From Parafannyhessea umbonata (GTDB lineage Bacteria > Actinomycetota > Coriobacteriia > Coriobacteriales > Atopobiaceae): 64,000 bases of DNA. The stretch spans positions 124,001 through 188,000 of the forward strand of contig NZ_JABAGR010000006.1 in assembly GCF_012844235.1 (NCBI RefSeq), given 5' to 3'. Shown piece after piece: positions 9,854-18,173 of this stretch. A program made the position numbers and the translations under genes. Numbering within the stretch: position 1 is the stretch's first letter; every line of letters begins with the position of its first letter. Below the pieces are notes generated by a model that worked only from the letters and a program-made list of their open reading frames with translations, searched no databases and was not told the DNA's origin.

Positions 9854-11290
9854 ATGGGAGACGGTTACAAGCAGATAAAGCTCGGCGTAGCCCCTACGAG
9901 GCGCAGCATCTTCAGCGCGCCCGACGCGGTCAAGTACGCAAACCTCACGCGCGCCAAGCTCGACGAGCTGGGCGTCAACTACGTCGACATCACGGACATC
10001 AACGAGGAGGGCCTCCTCTACGACGACGAGGACCGCAAGAAGATAGCCGCTAAGTTCAAGGCCGAGAAGATCGATGGACTCTTCCTTCCGCACGGAAACT
10101 TCGGAACGGAGTACGAGTGCGCCCGCCTCGCAAAGGAGCTCGACGTTCCCGTGCTGCTCTGGGGCCCGCGCGACGAGGCGCCCCTCGAGAACGGCATCCG
10201 CCTGCGCGACACCCAGTGCGGGCTCTTCGCAACCGGCAAGGTCCTGCGCCGATTCGACGTCCCGTTCACGTACATGACGAACTGCCGCCTCGACGACCCC
10301 GAGTTCAAGCGCGGCCTCTTCGACTTCCTCGCCGTCTGCAACGTGGTGAAGAAGTTCCGTAACATGCGAATCCTCCAGATCGGGCCCCGTCCCTTCGACT
10401 TCTGGTCGACCATGTGCAACGAGGGCGAACTTCTCGAGAAGTTCAACATCCAGCTCGCGCCCATCCCGCTTCCCGAGCTGACCGACGCGATGAAGGACGC
10501 CGAGAAGAACGAGCCCGACGTGGTCGACGGCGTAGTCGCGTACTGCCACGAGAACATGACGTGCGACATCTCCGAGGATCTGCTGCGCAACGTCGCGTCG
10601 CTGAAGGTCGCCATGCGCAACCTGGCGACGAAGTACGGGGCGTCCGCAATCGTCATCCAGTGCTGGAACGCCCTGCAGGGCCAGATCGGCATCATGCCCT
10701 GTGCGGCGAATTCGCTCCTCAACGAGGAGGGACTGCCCGTAGTCTGCGAGACCGACGTCCACGGCGCCATCTCCCAGGTCCTTGCCGAGGCGGCGACGCT
10801 CGGGGACACCCGCGCGATGTTCGCCGACTGGACGGTTCGCCACCCGACCAACGACAACGGCGAGCTGCTTCAGCACTGCGGTCCGTGGCCGATCTCGGTG
10901 GCGAGGGAGAAGCCCACGATCTGCGTGCCGGTGGCCTTCGACCACAACGGCGCCGTCTCGGCGGAGGCGAAGCCGGGCAAGCTCACGATCATGCGCGTCG
11001 ACGGCGACCACGGCGAGTACTCCATGCTGCTCGGACATGCCAAGGGATGCGACGGCCCGTTCACCAAGGGCACCTACCTCTGGATCGAGGTCAACAACCT
11101 CAAGCGCCTGGAGGCAAAGGTGGTCGAGGGCCCCTACATCCACCACTGCGTCGCCATCCACGCGGACATCGTTCCCATCCTGTACGAGGCCTGCAAGTAC
11201 ATAGGCATCAAGCCCGATCTCTACGACCCGATCGAGGACAAGGTCAAGGCCTACCTCCATGGAGAGGACGTCACGTTCGACGAGGTCTAG
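9854..11290 (+). CDS. L-fucose/arabinose isomerase-fold sugar isomerase (D-apiose isomerase candidate)
   Basis: 478-aa protein resembling L-fucose isomerase-like enzymes, which interconvert aldose and ketose using a divalent metal. The N-terminal Rossmann-like part has a GLFLPHGNFGTEYECARLA motif; the C-terminal part has VCETDVHGAIS, PVAFDHNGA and HCVAIHADI, likely metal and substrate ligands. The ATG at 9854 is chosen for AGGAAGGAC directly upstream; a longer frame from 9752 lacks a ribosome site. It is first in a block with a split transketolase, ribose-type ABC transporter and FGGY kinase. That set matches the known D-apiose to apulose pathway, which makes D-apiose isomerase the best guess. 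Fucose or arabinose isomerase in the strict sense is less likely because no aldolase or epimerase partner is present. Confidence 0.72.
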   Translation: MGDGYKQIKLGVAPTRRSIFSAPDAVKYANLTRAKLDELGVNYVDITDINEEGLLYDDEDRKKIAAKFKAEKIDGLFLPHGNFGTEYECARLAKELDVPVLLWGPRDEAPLENGIRLRDTQCGLFATGKVLRRFDVPFTYMTNCRLDDPEFKRGLFDFLAVCNVVKKFRNMRILQIGPRPFDFWSTMCNEGELLEKFNIQLAPIPLPELTDAMKDAEKNEPDVVDGVVAYCHENMTCDISEDLLRNVASLKVAMRNLATKYGASAIVIQCWNALQGQIGIMPCAANSLLNEEGLPVVCETDVHGAISQVLAEAATLGDTRAMFADWTVRHPTNDNGELLQHCGPWPISVAREKPTICVPVAFDHNGAVSAEAKPGKLTIMRVDGDHGEYSMLLGHAKGCDGPFTKGTYLWIEVNNLKRLEAKVVEGPYIHHCVAIHADIVPILYEACKYIGIKPDLYDPIEDKVKAYLHGEDVTFDEV

Positions 11291-11334
11291 GCACGAGTTT
11301 CGGCCGTCAGAAAAACCCGAAGGGAGCTGTGGCA

Positions 11335-12168
11335 ATGAACTACAAGTCTCTTGCATACGATCTGCGCAAGGACACGCTCGACATCATCATGTCCGGTGGC
11401 GGCGGACACATCGGCGGGGACATGAGCGAGATGGAGGTGCTCGTCGCCCTCTATCTTGCGGGAGGCATGAACGTCTCCCCGCAGAACATGGACGATCCCA
11501 ACCGCGACCGTTTCGTGCTCTCGAAGGGCCATTCCGTCGAGGCGTACTATGCGGTCCTCGCCAAGGCGGGCTTCCTCGACATCGACGAGGTGAAGGAGAA
11601 GTTCTCGAAGTTCGGCTCGCCGTACATCGGGCATCCCAACAACCACCTCCCCGGCATCGAGATGAACTCCGGCTCGCTCGGGCATGGCCTTCCCGTCAGC
11701 GTGGGCATGGCGCTCGCCGGCAAGATGGACGGCCGCGGCTACCGCGTGTACACCCTGCTTGGAGACGGTGAGTTTGCCGAGGGCTCCAACTGGGAGGCGC
11801 TCGAGTCCGGGGCGATGTACGGCCTTGACAACCTCTGCGCAATCATCGACCGCAACCACCTGCAGATCTCGGGCAACACCGAGGACGTCATGGCGCACGA
11901 GAAGCTCGCCGCGAAGGTCGCCGCGTTCAACTGGAACGTCATCGACGTGAAGGACGCGAACGACCTCGACCAGGTCATGGCGGCGCTCGAGGAGGCGAGG
12001 CGCTGCAAGGGCAAGCCCTCGTTCATCATCGCCAACACCGTCAAGGGCTGCGGGTCGCCCGTCATGGAGAACAAGGCGTCGTGGCACCACCACGTACCCA
12101 CCCCCGAGGAGTACGACCAGATCGTGAAGGACCTCGAGTCCAGGAAGGAGGCGCTCCAGGATGCCTAA
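11335..12168 (+). CDS. transketolase N-terminal subunit (AptA-type candidate)
   Basis: 277-aa thiamine diphosphate-binding half of a split transketolase. Visible motifs: SGGGGHIGGDMS near the N-terminus, LSKGHSVEAYYA, GSLGHGLPVSVGMA, and the GDGEFAEGSNWEA Mg-ThDP motif with a downstream RNHLQISG. The C-terminal half is a separate gene overlapping by 8 nt. Subunit pairs of this kind serve as ordinary transketolases or as apulose-4-phosphate transketolase in D-apiose utilisation. The latter is inferred here from the isomerase, FGGY kinase and ABC transporter neighbours. Confidence 0.88.
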   Translation: MNYKSLAYDLRKDTLDIIMSGGGGHIGGDMSEMEVLVALYLAGGMNVSPQNMDDPNRDRFVLSKGHSVEAYYAVLAKAGFLDIDEVKEKFSKFGSPYIGHPNNHLPGIEMNSGSLGHGLPVSVGMALAGKMDGRGYRVYTLLGDGEFAEGSNWEALESGAMYGLDNLCAIIDRNHLQISGNTEDVMAHEKLAAKVAAFNWNVIDVKDANDLDQVMAALEEARRCKGKPSFIIANTVKGCGSPVMENKASWHHHVPTPEEYDQIVKDLESRKEALQDA

Positions 12169-13099
12169 CAAGATCGCCAACAGGAAGGTCATCTGCGACG
12201 TGCTGATGGAGCACGCAAAGACCGACAAGGACGTCGTCGTCCTCTGCAGCGACTCTCGCGGGTCCGCGTCCCTCACTCCGTTCTTCAACGAGTATCCGGA
12301 GCAGTCCGTCGAGGTGGGCATCGCCGAGCAGGACCTCGTGGGAATCGCGGCGGGACTCGCGGCCTGCGGAAAGAAGCCGTTTGCGGCCTCGCCGGCGTCG
12401 TTCCTCTCCACCCGCTCCTACGAGCAGTGCAAGATCGACTGCGCCTATTCGGACACCAACGTGAAGCTCATCGGCATCTCCGGCGGAATCTCGTACGGCG
12501 CCCTCGGCATGAGCCACCACAGCGCGCAGGACATAGCGGCGATGAGCGCCATCCCCAACATGAGGGTGTACCTGCCGAGCGATCGCTTCCAGACGAGGAA
12601 GCTGTTCGAGGCGCTGCTCCAGGACCAGAAGTGCGCCTACATCCGCGTCGGCCGCAATCCCGTGGAGGACGTCTACACGGAAGATGACTGCCCGTTCCAG
12701 ATGGACAAGGCGACGCTCGTCCGCGATGGCGAGGACGTGCTGCTCGTCGCGTGCGGAGAGATGGTCAGGCCCGCCGTCGATGCGGCTGAGATCCTCGAGA
12801 AGAGCGGCATCTCCGCCTCCGTGCTCGACATGTACTGCGTCAAGCCTCTGGACCGCGAGGCCATCGTCCGTCAGGCGAGCAAGGCAAGGGCGGTCGTCTC
12901 CGTCGAGGAGCACTCGCCGTTCGGCGGACTCGGCTCGATGGTCGCGCAGGTCGTGGGCCAGGAGTGCCCGAAGACGTGCGTCACGATGGCCCTCCCGGAC
13001 TCGCCGGTCATCACCGGCACCTCCAAGGAGGTCTTCGACTACTACGGCCTCAACGGAGAGGGAATCGCGAAGCGCGCCATCGAGGCGCTCGGGAAGTAG
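12161..13099 (+). CDS. transketolase C-terminal subunit (AptB-type candidate)
   Basis: 312-aa pyrimidine-binding plus C-terminal domain half of transketolase. EVGIAEQDLVGIAAGLA carries the conserved Glu that activates ThDP. SASFLSTRSYEQ-like and GGISYGALGMSHH segments follow, then VEEHSPFGGLGSMVAQV in the C-terminal domain. It overlaps the first subunit gene by 8 nt, consistent with coupled, equimolar synthesis. The pair transfers a two-carbon ketol unit, feeding pentose or branched-pentose phosphates into glycolysis. Confidence 0.88.
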   Translation: MPNKIANRKVICDVLMEHAKTDKDVVVLCSDSRGSASLTPFFNEYPEQSVEVGIAEQDLVGIAAGLAACGKKPFAASPASFLSTRSYEQCKIDCAYSDTNVKLIGISGGISYGALGMSHHSAQDIAAMSAIPNMRVYLPSDRFQTRKLFEALLQDQKCAYIRVGRNPVEDVYTEDDCPFQMDKATLVRDGEDVLLVACGEMVRPAVDAAEILEKSGISASVLDMYCVKPLDREAIVRQASKARAVVSVEEHSPFGGLGSMVAQVVGQECPKTCVTMALPDSPVITGTSKEVFDYYGLNGEGIAKRAIEALGK

Positions 13100-13160
13100 G
13101 GCAGTTGACGGGCACGGCCCGCTGCAATAGGAAGAAAGCTTCGGGGAAAGGGAAAAGACT

Positions 13161-14186
13161 ATGGCAATCTCTAGGCGTTCGTTCGTGGAAATGTCCGCTC
13201 TCGCTGGCACGACCATCGCTCTGACCGCTTGTGGTGGAAGCAAGGGCTCCGACAAGACGTCGAGTGCGGATAAGAGCAAGTCTGGCTCCAAGAAGGAGGC
13301 CAAGGTCCTCAAGGGCGGCGGCTCCAACATCATCTACGTCATCACCCCCTCCGTCTCCAACCCCGCGTTCAAGGCCGAGGCCGACGGCGCCACTGACGAG
13401 GCCAAGAAGATGGGCTACGAGGTCAAGGCCAACTCCCACGACGACGACGCGAACAAGCAGTCCGAGCTGTTCGACTCCGCCATTGCCGACAAGGCCGCGG
13501 CAATCATCTGCGACAACGCCGGCGCGGACGCAACCGTTGAGGCCGTGAAGAAGGCCGCGAAGGCAGGCATCCCGACGTTCCTGATCGACCGCGAGATCAC
13601 CACCACCGGTGACGCGATCGCGCAGATCATCGCGGACAACAACCAGGGCGCGTCCGACGTCGCGCAGACGTTCGTCGACGCCATGGGCGAGAAGGGCAAC
13701 TACGTCGAGCTCCTCGGAAAGGAGTCCGACACCAACGCCAAGGTCCGCTCCGACGCCTTCCGCTCGGTCATCGACCAGTACAAGGACATGAAGATGCTCG
13801 AGCAGCAGACCGCGAACTGGGAGCAGACCCAGGCGTACGACAAGATGGAGACCCTGATCCAGACCTACGGCGACAAGATTCAGGGCGTCGTCTCCGGCAA
13901 CGACACCATGCTCCAGGGCGCCTGCGCAGCCCTCGAGGCACACAACATGAACGTCCCCGTCATCGGCGTCGACGGCTCTGACGAGGCGCGCGACCTCATC
14001 AAGCAGGGCAAGGCGACCGCGACCGCGCTCCAGCAGTTCGACGTCATCGCCCGCACCGCAGTCCAGGAGGCCGACAAGTACCTGAAGGACGGCTCCACCG
14101 GCGAGGACGAGAAGCAGCTCATCCCGTGCATCGTCATCACCAAGGACAACGCGGACAAGCTGAACGGCTTCGTCTACACCGAGTAG
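13161..14186 (+). CDS. sugar ABC transporter substrate-binding lipoprotein (RbsB-like)
   Basis: 341-aa extracytoplasmic binding protein. The N-terminus SRRSFVEMSALAGTTIALTAC combines a twin-arginine-like motif with a lipobox (LTAC, Cys about 24), so it is probably lipidated and membrane-anchored. A Ser/Lys linker precedes a type I periplasmic-binding fold (YVITPSVSNPAFKAEADGA, GIPTFLIDREI, GVVSGNDTMLQGACAAL, VIGVDGSDEARDLI) of the ribose/galactose cluster. It works with the ATPase and permease encoded 0.8-2.4 kb downstream. The ligand is not determinable from sequence; D-apiose or ribose are candidates. A strong hairpin follows the stop. Confidence 0.93.
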   Translation: MAISRRSFVEMSALAGTTIALTACGGSKGSDKTSSADKSKSGSKKEAKVLKGGGSNIIYVITPSVSNPAFKAEADGATDEAKKMGYEVKANSHDDDANKQSELFDSAIADKAAAIICDNAGADATVEAVKKAAKAGIPTFLIDREITTTGDAIAQIIADNNQGASDVAQTFVDAMGEKGNYVELLGKESDTNAKVRSDAFRSVIDQYKDMKMLEQQTANWEQTQAYDKMETLIQTYGDKIQGVVSGNDTMLQGACAALEAHNMNVPVIGVDGSDEARDLIKQGKATATALQQFDVIARTAVQEADKYLKDGSTGEDEKQLIPCIVITKDNADKLNGFVYTE

Positions 14187-14204
14187 TCGCAAATCGATCT
14201 CATC

Positions 14205-14241
14205 ATCGCGGGGGCATGGGTGCCACCCATGCCCCCGCGAT
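14205..14241 (+). terminator. 18-bp perfect hairpin after binding-protein gene
   Basis: A perfect inverted repeat of 18 bp (ATCGCGGGGGCATGGGTG and its complement) has a single central base at 14223, so the real loop is a few bases. No T-run follows. Placed just after the binding-protein gene, it fits a partial terminator or 3'-end stabiliser that raises binding-protein mRNA relative to the membrane components, as in many ABC sugar operons. Confidence 0.7.
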
Positions 14242-14301
14242 GCATTGGATGTTACGTGGCAGTACGCGTGGTCGGGCGCGTTGCCAGATTGGAGGAGAAA
14301 G

Positions 14302-14985
14302 ATGAGGAAGGGGTTTCTCCCGGTAGTGGCAAGCGCACTTGTGGCGGGGGCCGTCGCGCTCTCTGGCTGCACCGTCGTGCCCATCGGTCAGGAGGCCAAG
14401 TACACGGGTGAGGTCACGTTCGACGCAAAGTCCCAGTCCAAGGACCTCTGGAAGAAGGTCAAGGACGAGATTCCCTCTAAGGCGGCGGACCTCGGCGAGC
14501 TGCTGGCGGCCGGCGACGCCGGAAGCCTCACGAAGGACGATGTCATCCAGAAGTTCGACGGCAAGAGCCTCAGCACCTCCAAGGTCGCAGCGGGCAGTGG
14601 CGTCGTCTATGCCGTCAAGGGGACGGGAACCGTCACCGAGGTCAACGCGAAGGCCGTTGACAAGAGCGCCTCGTCCAAGGGCACGATGACCGTCGCCGTC
14701 GACGGCTACGCGGGGAGCAAGAAGGTCGTCATCAACGTCGGGCCCGTCATCTCCGACACGTCGCTGCGCGACTACCTCACGAGCATCAACCTGAACGACT
14801 ACAAGGACACCACGCAGTGGAGCCAGGTCTCCCAGGCAATCAACGACACCGCCCAGAAGGACGTGATCGACAAGGCCGACATCGGGAGCCTGAAGGGCAA
14901 GAAGATCAGCTTTACCGGCGCGTTCACCGCCAAGACCGGAATGACCATGGTCAGCATCACCCCGGTCGAGCTGAGCGCCGAGTAG
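14302..14985 (+). CDS. DUF2291-family lipoprotein of sugar ABC operons
   Basis: 227-aa predicted lipoprotein; the signal peptide MRKGFLPVVASALVAGAVALSGC ends in a lipobox with Cys23. The rest is a soluble beta-rich domain with GVVYAVKGTGTVTEVNAKA and a C-terminal GKKISFTGAFTAKTG motif. DUF2291 proteins occur next to ribose-type ABC transporters and their function is not established; an accessory role at the transporter is inferred from position between binding protein and ATPase. The start is fixed by GGAGGAG 4 nt upstream. Confidence 0.75.
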   Translation: MRKGFLPVVASALVAGAVALSGCTVVPIGQEAKYTGEVTFDAKSQSKDLWKKVKDEIPSKAADLGELLAAGDAGSLTKDDVIQKFDGKSLSTSKVAAGSGVVYAVKGTGTVTEVNAKAVDKSASSKGTMTVAVDGYAGSKKVVINVGPVISDTSLRDYLTSINLNDYKDTTQWSQVSQAINDTAQKDVIDKADIGSLKGKKISFTGAFTAKTGMTMVSITPVELSAE

Positions 14986-15013
14986 GACGTCCTCGACATT
15001 AGGAAGGAGATGC

Positions 15014-16579
15014 ATGCACATGGCAGGATACAGCTGCCCCGATAACGTCTTCCTGCATGCCGAGAAGATCTCGAAGATCTACCCGGGCACCAAGGCCCTG
15101 GACGAGGTTTCCTTCGATCTTCTGAAGGGCAAGGTCAACGTCCTCATCGGCGAGAACGGTGCGGGCAAGTCAACGCTCATGAAGATGATCGCCGGCATAG
15201 AGCAGCCGTCCTCCGGAACGATGTACATCGGCGACCAGGAGGTCCACTTCAAGGACACCACGGAGGCGAGGAAGCACGGGATCGGCATCATCCACCAGGA
15301 GCTGAGCCTGTTCCCGAACCTCAACATCTACCAGAACATCTTCATGAACAAGGAGCTGAAGAAGGGCGCGTCGCTCGACAACGCAAGGCACGTCGAGCGG
15401 GCGAACAAGGTTCTCGCAAAACTCGAGCACCCGATGGACCCCAACACCATCGTCGGCACGCTTCGAGTCGGCCAGCAGCAGATGGTCGAGATCGCGCGCA
15501 ATCTCGTCGACGACGACCTCAAGGTCCTCATCATGGACGAGCCCACCTCGTCGCTCTCCCAGCAGGAGGTCCAGGTCCTCTTCAAGATCATGCGCGAGCT
15601 CACGAGCGAGGGTCTCTCGATCGTCTACATCTCGCACCGCCTCGAGGAGATCATGGAGATCGGCGACCACGTCACCATCCTGCGAGACGGCAAGTACGTG
15701 GACGACGCGGACGTCAAGGACATCAGCGTGTCCTGGATTGTCTCCAAGATGACGGGCGGCGAGAAGAACTACCCCAAGCGCGACCGTACCGTCGACTGGT
15801 CCAAGCAGCCCAAGGTGCTCGAGGTCAAGGACCTGTGCCTGCCGAAGCCTGGCGGAGGCTACCTCGTCGACCACGTGAGCTTCGACCTCAAGAGGGGTGA
15901 GGTCCTCGGCATCTACGGTCTTCTCGGCGCCGGACGCTCCGAGGTCTTCGAGTGCATTATGGGCTTGCATCCCGAGCACACGGGCGAGGTCGACATCGAG
16001 GGGAAGCCGGTGCAGATCAAGAGCGTCTCCCAGATGATCGACATGGGAGTCTCGCTCATTCCCGAGGACCGTCAGGGCAGCGGTCTCGTCCAGACGCTCG
16101 ACATCGAGAAGAACGCCTCCCTTGCCGCACTGAAGCGCTATAAGCGAGGTCCGTTCATCGACTCGGCGCTCGAGGACAAGAAGGTGGACGAGGAGATCGA
16201 GGACATCCACATCAAGGTCGCGGACAAGCACCTGCCGATTCTCTCGCTCTCCGGCGGAAACCAGCAGAAGGTCGTCATCGCGAAGGGTCTGCTCACCGAG
16301 CCGAAGATCTTCCTGATGGACGAGCCGAGCAGGGGTATCGACGTCGGCGCGAAGACGGAGGTCTTCGAGATCATCAACAAGTACGCCCAGCAAGGCCTGT
16401 CCATCATCGTCATCTCCTCGGAGCTCGAGGAGATCATGGCGATCTCCGACCGGATCATCGTCCTGTCCAACGGCAAGAAGACGGGCGAGTTCGTCGGGGA
16501 CGACATCACAAAGGACGCGCTCGTGATGGCCTCGTACAAGGGTCACCACACGGAAACGAAACAGCAGGAGGGTAAGTAA
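15014..16579 (+). CDS. sugar ABC transporter ATPase, RbsA/MglA type
   Basis: 521-aa double-cassette ATPase of carbohydrate importers. The first half has Walker A GENGAGKST, an RVGQQQMVEIARNL signature-like segment and Walker B LIMDEPTSSLS. The second has a degenerate P-loop GLLGAGRSE, signature LSGGNQQKV and LMDEPSRGIDVGAK, the normal asymmetric arrangement for this class. The start is ambiguous between ATG 15014 and 15020, both downstream of AGGAAGGAG. It is separated from the permease by 2 nt and drives uptake of the ligand captured by the upstream lipoprotein. Confidence 0.95.
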   Translation: MHMAGYSCPDNVFLHAEKISKIYPGTKALDEVSFDLLKGKVNVLIGENGAGKSTLMKMIAGIEQPSSGTMYIGDQEVHFKDTTEARKHGIGIIHQELSLFPNLNIYQNIFMNKELKKGASLDNARHVERANKVLAKLEHPMDPNTIVGTLRVGQQQMVEIARNLVDDDLKVLIMDEPTSSLSQQEVQVLFKIMRELTSEGLSIVYISHRLEEIMEIGDHVTILRDGKYVDDADVKDISVSWIVSKMTGGEKNYPKRDRTVDWSKQPKVLEVKDLCLPKPGGGYLVDHVSFDLKRGEVLGIYGLLGAGRSEVFECIMGLHPEHTGEVDIEGKPVQIKSVSQMIDMGVSLIPEDRQGSGLVQTLDIEKNASLAALKRYKRGPFIDSALEDKKVDEEIEDIHIKVADKHLPILSLSGGNQQKVVIAKGLLTEPKIFLMDEPSRGIDVGAKTEVFEIINKYAQQGLSIIVISSELEEIMAISDRIIVLSNGKKTGEFVGDDITKDALVMASYKGHHTETKQQEGK

Positions 16580-16581
16580 CC

Positions 16582-17667
16582 ATGGCAGCGGATACTAAGA
16601 AGGGCTCGGGCGGCAACAACCAGCTGTTGATGACGCTGCTCAAGGGTCGTACGCTCATCGTTCTCGCAATTCTCTTCGTGTTCTTCAGCTTTGCGGCGCC
16701 GAACTTCTTCAACGTGGACTCGCTCCTCTCCGTCGCGAAGCACGTGGCCCTGTATGGCATCCTCGCCATCGGCATGACCTACGTCATCATCACGGGAGGC
16801 ATCGACCTCTCCGTCGGCGCCGTCGTGGGATTCTGCGGCATGCTCGCGGGCGGGTTCTTGCAGGAGGGCCTGACGCTGCCCATGTTCGGCGTCACGATCT
16901 ACATGTCAGTTCCCGTCGTCGCCCTCGTCACGCTGGTCATCGGCGTGCTCCTGGGAGTCGTGAACGGCCTCATCATCACGAAGCTCGGGGTGACGCCCTT
17001 CATCGCGACCCTGGGCACCATGTACGTGTGGCGCGGCTTCGCGAACATCCGCTCGAACGGCGCGACCTTCAACGACATCGCGGGCAAGGCCGGCCTGGGC
17101 AACATGGGCTTCTCGTTCTTCAGCTCCAGCGTCTTCGGAATCATCCCCATGGGCGTCGTCATCCTCGTGATCTTCGCGGTGATCGCCGGCCTCGTCCTGA
17201 ACAAGACGGCGTTCGGCTGGCACGTGCTCGCCATCGGCGGCAACACCAACGCGGCAAGGCTCTCCGGCATCAAGGTCGACAAGAGCCTCATCATCGTCTA
17301 TGCGATCTCTGGCCTGTGCTCGGCCATGGTCGGCATCATCACCACCTCGCAGCTGATGGCCGCGCACCCCGCTACGGGCAACTCCTGGGAGATGAACGCC
17401 ATTGCGGCATCCGTCCTGGGCGGCACCTCGATGGCAGGCGGCGTCGGCACCATCATCGGCACCATAGAGGGCGCGTTCGTCATCGGCGTCATCAACGACG
17501 GCATGACCATGATGGGCGTCACGGAGTTCTGGCAGCAGGTCATCCGCGGCCTCGTGATCATCATCGCCGTCGTGATCGACCAGGTGCAGCGCAACATCCA
17601 GGCACGCATGGCGCTCCAGGCGAGAAACGAGTCCAAGAACGAGGAGAAGGCCGCGGCTACGGCCTAG
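16582..17667 (+). CDS. sugar ABC transporter permease, RbsC type
   Basis: 361-aa integral membrane permease with about eight to ten hydrophobic helices and the ribose-permease signatures AIGMTYVIITGGIDLSVG, LGVTPFIATLGTMY and AASVLGGTSMAGGVGTIIGT. It starts 2 nt after the ATPase stop with AGGAGG-type sequence inside that gene's end. The C-terminus is a charged cytoplasmic tail. It forms the membrane channel, presumably as a homodimer. Confidence 0.95.
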   Translation: MAADTKKGSGGNNQLLMTLLKGRTLIVLAILFVFFSFAAPNFFNVDSLLSVAKHVALYGILAIGMTYVIITGGIDLSVGAVVGFCGMLAGGFLQEGLTLPMFGVTIYMSVPVVALVTLVIGVLLGVVNGLIITKLGVTPFIATLGTMYVWRGFANIRSNGATFNDIAGKAGLGNMGFSFFSSSVFGIIPMGVVILVIFAVIAGLVLNKTAFGWHVLAIGGNTNAARLSGIKVDKSLIIVYAISGLCSAMVGIITTSQLMAAHPATGNSWEMNAIAASVLGGTSMAGGVGTIIGTIEGAFVIGVINDGMTMMGVTEFWQQVIRGLVIIIAVVIDQVQRNIQARMALQARNESKNEEKAAATA

Positions 17668-17693
17668 CGGCCCGCCCCGAGAGGGCGCTTGAC

Positions 17694-17702
17694 AAACGTT
17701 TT
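17694..17702. promoter_or_regulatory. second AAACGTTTT operator-like core
   Basis: AAACGTTTT repeats the core of the dyad in front of the isomerase gene. It overlaps the end of a TTGACA (17689-17694) that resembles a -35 element, although no good -10 follows at the usual distance. The position between permease and mutarotase genes suggests a second, internal control point by the LacI regulator. Confidence 0.4.
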
Positions 17703-17710
17703 GCAGTGAG

Positions 17711-17752
17711 TGGGGGCGCCGCCATCCGCCGCATGGCGGGGCGACGCCCCCA
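17711..17752 (+). terminator. two-part hairpin between permease and mutarotase genes
   Basis: TGGGGGCG (17711-17718) pairs with CGCCCCCA (17745-17752), and inside it CCGCCAT (17719-17725) pairs with ATGGCGG (17733-17739), with a short asymmetric bulge. There is no T-run. It may be a partial terminator or processing barrier separating transporter from kinase expression. Confidence 0.55.
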
Positions 17753-17769
17753 GGTCGAAGGGATACGCC

Positions 17770-18165
17770 ATGAAGAAGAGCGGCATCATCAACGCGCAGC
17801 TTGCCGGCCTCCTTGCGGGGCTGGGACACAAGGACACCTACATGATCGCGGACGCGGGCATGCCCATACCGAAGGGCGTGGAGGTCGTGGACTTGGCCGT
17901 TGTGGGCGGGGTCCCGACGTTTAGGCAGGTCATGGACGCAATTGCGGACGAGTGCGTCTTCGAGCACTACACGCTTGCCGAGGAGATCAAGGAGGCGAAC
18001 CCAGAGCTGCACGCGTACGTGCAGGAGAGGCTCGGGGGAGTCGAGCACGACTACGTGCCGCACGTCGAGCTGAAGCGCATGGAGGCGGACTGCAAGTTCG
18101 TGATAAGGACGGGCGAGTTCTCGCCGTATCCCAACGTGCTGCTCACGGCGGCGTGCGCGTTTTAG
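17770..18165 (+). CDS. RbsD/FucU-family sugar mutarotase (D-ribose pyranase)
   Basis: 131-aa RbsD-type protein; the family interconverts pyranose and furanose or anomeric forms of sugars so that kinases receive the right form. Diagnostic segments are GIINAQLAGLLAGLGHKDTYMIADAGMPIP (His and Asp of the active site) and the C-terminal RTGEFSPYPNVLL. Length matches the family. It precedes two sugar kinase genes, as rbsD usually does. Whether it acts on ribose or on another pentose cannot be told from the sequence. Confidence 0.9.
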   Translation: MKKSGIINAQLAGLLAGLGHKDTYMIADAGMPIPKGVEVVDLAVVGGVPTFRQVMDAIADECVFEHYTLAEEIKEANPELHAYVQERLGGVEHDYVPHVELKRMEADCKFVIRTGEFSPYPNVLLTAACAF

Positions 18166-18173
18166 GGGCGGAC

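Noticed and set aside
9719-11356. 545-codon minus-strand frame opposite the isomerase gene
   Set aside because: Shadow frame with no domain; the plus-strand reading has a ribosome site and family motifs.
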